Source: Lachnospiraceae bacterium (lineage in GTDB: Bacteria > Bacillota > Clostridia > Lachnospirales > Lachnospiraceae). Taken from it: DNA of 52,984 nt. Made by a program: the position numbers and the translations under genes. The stretch spans positions 1 to 52,984 of the forward strand of contig JAFQLB010000004.1 of NCBI GenBank assembly GCA_017396675.1, in the 5' to 3' direction. Below, one piece after another: positions 50,109-52,984 of this stretch. Under the pieces are notes generated by a model that made no database searches, had not been told where the DNA came from, and saw only the letters and a program-made list of their open reading frames with translations. How positions within the stretch are numbered: the stretch's first letter is position 1; each line of letters begins with the position of its first letter.

Positions 50109-51011
50109 ATGATACAGAATAATGCATCAAAGAAAAAAAATGCCGCCGCCTCTTTCATGCCCTATGTATGGCTGCTTCCCAGTATCCTGCTGATGGTGAT
50201 TATGATCATCGTTCCCATTTATACGGTTTTTCAGATCTCCTTTTCGGAAGTAGGACGTACCGGTAAGATCAAGGGACTGAACGGCATTACAAACTACCTG
50301 GAGGTTTTTGAAGAACCCGCCTTCTGGACGACTCTGCAGAACACATTTGTCTGGACCATCGCAGTCGTTGGCATCTCAACGCTGTTGGGCTTTATCATTG
50401 CCATGGTCTTGAATCAGGAATTTGCGGGGCGTAAATTTGTCCGTGCCGTTGTTATCTTCCCTTGGGCTACCGCTCTGATCATCCAGTCGGTCATTTGGAA
50501 ATATATTATCAATGCGGATTACGGCTCTCTGAATGTACTGCTGCGTAAGCTTGGGCTTATCGATTCTTTTGTCAACTGGACGGCAACTCCGCAGACCATG
50601 TTTGCCTGGGAATGCTGGGTAGGTATTTTTGTTACCTTCCCTTTTGTTACCTTTTGCATACTGTCCGGTCTACAAGGGATTGACGACAGTCTGTACGAAG
50701 CCGCTGCAGTGGATGGTTCTTCTTTCTGGCACAAGATGTTTCGCATCACTCTGCCGCTGCTGCGGCCTAACCTGACAGTATCCACGGTATTGAACATCAT
50801 CTACGTATTTAACTCTTTCCCGATCATATGGACAATTTCCAAGGGCGCACCTGCAGATCAGACCCATACGTTGGTTACTTATTTGTATCAGCTCTCATTT
50901 GCAGACGGCAAAAGCGGTCACGCAGCCGCTGTTTCCGTGATCGGTTTTGTAATACTTGCATTCTGTGCCAGTATTTATATGATTTTATCGCTGCGCAGGG
51001 AGGAGGAATAA
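50109..51011 (+). CDS. Carbohydrate ABC importer permease, MalF/UgpA type
   Basis: 300 residues, six membrane helices. Typical features: VWLLPSILLMVIMIIVPIYT, GITNYLEVFEEPAFWTTLQN, and the EAA loop LYEAAAVDGSSFWHKMFRIT followed by LPLLRP. It pairs with the next gene's product. No ATPase gene is in the cluster, so a shared MsmK-type ATPase encoded elsewhere is expected. Ribosome site AAGGAG, 7 bases before the ATG. Confidence 0.94.
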   Translation: MIQNNASKKKNAAASFMPYVWLLPSILLMVIMIIVPIYTVFQISFSEVGRTGKIKGLNGITNYLEVFEEPAFWTTLQNTFVWTIAVVGISTLLGFIIAMVLNQEFAGRKFVRAVVIFPWATALIIQSVIWKYIINADYGSLNVLLRKLGLIDSFVNWTATPQTMFAWECWVGIFVTFPFVTFCILSGLQGIDDSLYEAAAVDGSSFWHKMFRITLPLLRPNLTVSTVLNIIYVFNSFPIIWTISKGAPADQTHTLVTYLYQLSFADGKSGHAAAVSVIGFVILAFCASIYMILSLRREEE

Positions 51012-51015
51012 CCCT

Positions 51016-51849
51016 ATGATATCAAAAAGAAAACCATGGCAAACCGTTGCTCTCTATCTCTTTGTCACCATCCTCTGCGTGGTAATTCTCTATCCGTATT
51101 TTATTATGTTTATTACCGGCATGAAATCCAATAACGAAATGTATGCCATTGACCATATCTTTCCCCAAGCATGGCAATGGAGCAATTTTGTAGACATATG
51201 GTCTGCCGCCCCCATCTTCAGGTATTTTATTAATTCCCTGATCATTGCAGGCGGAGCTACATGTCTGGCCATCCTCTGTGGTATTCCTGCCGCCTATGCC
51301 CTGTCCCGCATGAAGTTTAAGGGCAAGGGAATCTTTATGGGTGCCGTGATCATGAGTCAGATGTTCTCACCTGTTGTTCTTTTGGTGGGAATTTATAAGC
51401 TGATGGTAAACATTAACCTGAATGACAGTCTTCTGGGACTGATTCTTTTGAATGCCGCCTTCAATCAGGCATTCACCATCTGGCTGCTTCGGGGTACCTT
51501 TATCTCCATTTCTCCGGAGATGGAACAGGCTGCAAAAATCGACGGCTGTAATACCGTCGGTGCTCTGATCAAGGTTTTGCTTCCTATGGCCGCTCCCGGA
51601 ATCATCACTACATTGATCTTTGTTTTTATCAATGCCTGGAATGAATATACCATCGCTCTGACCCTGATTTCTACGGATGCATTCAAACCCATCACTGTAG
51701 GCATCAATGTATTTTACGGCTTTAACTTTATCCAATGGCAGTATCTGTTTGCCACATCCTTGTTTGCTACGATTCCCGTGGTCATCCTCTTTTTGGCTAT
51801 TGAGAAGCACTTGGTGGCAGGACTTACGTCCGGCGGAGTGAAGGGATGA
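51016..51849 (+). CDS. Carbohydrate ABC importer permease, MalG/UgpE type
   Basis: 277 residues, six membrane helices. Typical features: FITGMKSNNEMYAIDHIFPQ, FRYFINSLIIAGGATCLAIL, IPAAYALSRMKFKGKG and the EAA loop ISPEMEQAAKIDGCNTVGAL followed by KVLLPMAAPGI. Second permease of the importer; starts 4 bases after the first permease ends. The reading frame ends in ATGA, overlapping a short ORF. Confidence 0.94.
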   Translation: MISKRKPWQTVALYLFVTILCVVILYPYFIMFITGMKSNNEMYAIDHIFPQAWQWSNFVDIWSAAPIFRYFINSLIIAGGATCLAILCGIPAAYALSRMKFKGKGIFMGAVIMSQMFSPVVLLVGIYKLMVNINLNDSLLGLILLNAAFNQAFTIWLLRGTFISISPEMEQAAKIDGCNTVGALIKVLLPMAAPGIITTLIFVFINAWNEYTIALTLISTDAFKPITVGINVFYGFNFIQWQYLFATSLFATIPVVILFLAIEKHLVAGLTSGGVKG

Positions 51850-51897
51850 TAGAAAGGCTGCCCGGTATGGGAAAGAAAAAGAAAATTATGGCACTGC

Positions 51898-51926
51898 TTG
51901 ATATTCTCCGGTATATTGCATATAAT
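51898..51926 (+). promoter_or_regulatory. Toxin-antitoxin promoter
   Basis: TTGATA (51898-51903), 17-base spacer, TATAAT (51921-51926): 5/6 and 6/6 matches. It lies about 50 bases before the antitoxin ATG, so the module is transcribed independently of the importer operon. Confidence 0.75.
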
Positions 51927-51950
51927 GGGAGTAGGAATTTCCTACTTCCC
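51927..51950. promoter_or_regulatory. Palindromic operator at the toxin-antitoxin start site
   Basis: GGGAGTAGGAA (51927-51937) mirrors TTTCCTACTTCCC (51938-51950) with one inserted base. Placed right after the -10 box, it is the expected site for autorepression by the AbrB-type antitoxin. Confidence 0.65.
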
Positions 51951-51976
51951 TACCTTTTAGATTGGAGGTCATATCA

Positions 51977-52252
51977 ATGCCAGAAAATATTCTAGTAAAT
52001 GATGCAAGAGTTATGTCCAAAGGACAGGTGACGATCCCGAAAAATATCCGTGCAGTGCTGGGCATTTCCACCGGCGACCGTGTGACTTTTGTCGTGGAAA
52101 ACGGAGTTGTCCGTGTAATCAATTCCGCTGTATATGCCATGCAGCGGTTTCAGGAGCAGATGCAAGGGCAGGCTGCCGCTGTAAAACTGACGTCTGAGGA
52201 AGATGTTGCTGAGTGGATCACGGAATCCCGCCGTAAGGAGGATGTCGAATGA
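51977..52252 (+). CDS. AbrB/MazE-type antitoxin
   Basis: 91 residues from the ATG at 51977, which has GGAGG 8 bases upstream; a TTG at 51962 in the same frame has none. SpoVT/AbrB swapped-hairpin domain: RVMSKGQVTIPKNIRAVLGI, STGDRVTFVVENGVVRVIN. The C-terminal half (about 45-91) is the likely toxin-binding tail. It should repress its own promoter and neutralise the PIN toxin. Stop overlaps the toxin start (ATGA). Confidence 0.92.
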   Translation: MPENILVNDARVMSKGQVTIPKNIRAVLGISTGDRVTFVVENGVVRVINSAVYAMQRFQEQMQGQAAAVKLTSEEDVAEWITESRRKEDVE

Positions 52253-52650
52253 AGGTGATGCTCGATACCAACATCATCATCTCCGCTGCGCTTTTTCCAA
52301 AAGGCAGAGCGGCACAGGCGTTTTTCAAATCACTGCACCCACCGTATGAGCCGGTGGTCTGTGATTATGTCGTGGATGAACTACGGCGGAAATTTCGCGA
52401 AAAATTCCCTGACCGATTGACCGAATTGGAAGCGTTTCTCTTTCACACTCTTGCCTACATTCGTGTCGTTTCGACGCCGGGAGAGGAGCTTCGGGCTGAG
52501 AGTATGGTCAGAGACCCCAAGGATAGACCCATCCTTCGCGCTGCGCTGAACGCCCACGCAGGTCTGTTTCTGACAGGGGACAAGGACTTTCTGGAGTCCT
52601 CTGTGACCGACCCGTGCATTATCAGCGTGGCGGGCTTTTTGGAAATGTGA
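52249..52650 (+). CDS. PIN-domain toxin (putative ribonuclease)
   Basis: 133 residues, a complete PIN domain. Acidic metal-binding positions visible: Asp6 (MLDTNIIISAAL), Glu44 (DYVVDELRRKF), Asp92 (VRDPKDRPILRAAL) and Asp111/Asp113 (FLTGDKDFLES). These domains cleave RNA in toxin-antitoxin systems. It is coupled to the AbrB antitoxin by a 4-base overlap. All catalytic positions look intact, so it is probably active. Confidence 0.92.
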   Translation: MKVMLDTNIIISAALFPKGRAAQAFFKSLHPPYEPVVCDYVVDELRRKFREKFPDRLTELEAFLFHTLAYIRVVSTPGEELRAESMVRDPKDRPILRAALNAHAGLFLTGDKDFLESSVTDPCIISVAGFLEM

Positions 52651-52670
52651 CAGCCCTGCGGCTGTAACGA

Positions 52671-52745
52671 ATGATCGGTACATATCGCCAAGAGGGTGAT
52701 TATTTCATCCCAAACCTAGTTTTGCCGGATGACGGCAATTATCAG
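52671..52745 (+). pseudogene. Truncated N-terminus resembling transposon protein TnpV
   Basis: From the ATG at 52671 the frame reads MIGTYRQEGDYFIPNLVLPD. This matches the start I know for TnpV-type proteins of clostridial conjugative elements (YRQxGDYLIPxLxLPE). After about 25 codons the resemblance stops and the rest of the frame looks non-coding. It is best read as a remnant left by deletion or recombination. Assignment is from memory of the family. Confidence 0.45.
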
Positions 52746-52773
52746 ATTGACCGAACTTGTATATGCTTAATCG

Positions 52774-52811
52774 AATGCCCGTTATCGGCTGTATGGCTAA
52801 TAACGAGCATT
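52774..52811 (-). terminator. Hairpin after the right-edge partial gene
   Basis: AATGCCCGTTAT (52774-52785) pairs with ATAACGAGCATT (52800-52811) apart from one mismatch. It begins right at the stop of the minus-strand gene and is terminator-like, though without a T-run. Confidence 0.4.
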
Positions 52812-52984
52812 ATCTTTTTCTGTTACCTTTTCCGTAACCGCTGACAGGTGTAATCAATTCTTCCGTCTTTAATTTTCTGATAATCTCACCGGCAGGCGAA
52901 ACCGTGATGCCTAAAATCTGTGACATATCAGTTCGTCCAAATACTCGTTCACAACCAACGACCTTGAACAATGTTAGGATATGC
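52810..52984 (-). CDS. C-terminal winged-helix fragment of a larger protein (runs off right edge)
   Basis: 57 codons enter from the window edge and end at TAA (52810-52812). The sequence includes FGRTDMSQILGITVSPAGEI and LKTEELITPVSGYGKGNRKR. This pattern (FGR-DxSxILGIxxSxA...L...GxIxPVxGxGKGxYxF) is the winged-helix tail of Fic-family or AlbA_2/ATP-binding accessory proteins. The main domain lies outside the window, so the product cannot be named. Confidence 0.6.
   Translation of the reverse strand, partial: HILTLFKVVGCERVFGRTDMSQILGITVSPAGEIIRKLKTEELITPVSGYGKGNRKR

Larger units (their letters stand above)
51846..51995 (+). pseudogene. Short ORF coupled to the permease stop, possible truncated gene
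   Basis: 49 codons starting at an ATG that overlaps the permease stop (ATGA). It begins MIERLPGMGKKKKIMALLDI, which looks like a genuine coding start, but it runs into the promoter and operator of the toxin-antitoxin module. I do not recognise it. It may be the 5' stub of an operon gene cut by insertion of the module, or a chance frame. Confidence 0.25.

Overview
The window reads as a low-to-mid GC, anaerobic Gram-positive chromosome, most likely a gut-type Lachnospiraceae or related Clostridia. The reasons are strong GGAGG-type ribosome sites, a perfect CIRCE operator before hrcA-grpE-dnaK-dnaJ, pyruvate:ferredoxin oxidoreductase, an HPr kinase/Crh system, a whiA-rapZ cluster, a SpoVB-type flippase, YerB- and YitT-family proteins, and a small Lys/Ala-rich protein of a type seen in Lachnospiraceae. 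Almost everything from 1 to 45.9 kb is on the minus strand. The right 7 kb is mainly on the plus strand. The many long ORFs antisense to real genes are composition shadows and are left out.

Layout: 1-2.7 kb, a heterodimeric ABC exporter pair. 2.9-6.5 kb, nifJ. 6.7-11.6 kb, the HrcA heat-shock operon. 11.77-12.12 kb, a striking ~345 bp imperfect palindrome with internal hairpins and no convincing gene. 12.1-20.3 kb, a run of small housekeeping and transport genes (DUF6465-like, uppP, an aminotransferase, cobS, yerB-like, spoVB-like, azlCD, a GNAT enzyme). 20.4-22.1 kb, a cyclophilin and a class II aldolase. 22.2-37.4 kb, a large inositol-catabolism region. 37.6-45.9 kb, ftsH-uvrC-hprK-murB-rapZ-whiA-crh. 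46.1-51.8 kb, a YitT protein, a chemoreceptor-like protein and a sugar ABC importer. 51.9-53 kb, an AbrB/PIN toxin-antitoxin pair and fragments of mobile or accessory genes.

The inositol region is the most interesting part. It encodes IolG, IolE, IolD and IolB plus an RbsABC-type importer, but no IolC kinase and no IolA dehydrogenase. The first five genes, directly behind a promoter with a perfect inverted-repeat operator, are instead an archaeal-type GAPDH homologue, an archaeal-type phosphoglycerate kinase homologue, a LarA-family nickel racemase homologue and a split transketolase.

These fit a chemically consistent alternative lower pathway (inference). The IolB product 2-deoxy-5-keto-gluconate is itself a D-threo ketose. 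Transketolase could remove its two-carbon unit without prior phosphorylation and leave 3-hydroxy-4-oxobutanoate, the carboxylate analogue of glyceraldehyde 3-phosphate. The GAPDH- and PGK-like enzymes could oxidise this to D-malate with ATP formation, and the LarA homologue could racemise D-malate to L-malate. Changes at expected phosphate-contact positions in both glycolytic homologues fit such a switch, but the pathway is not proven by sequence alone.
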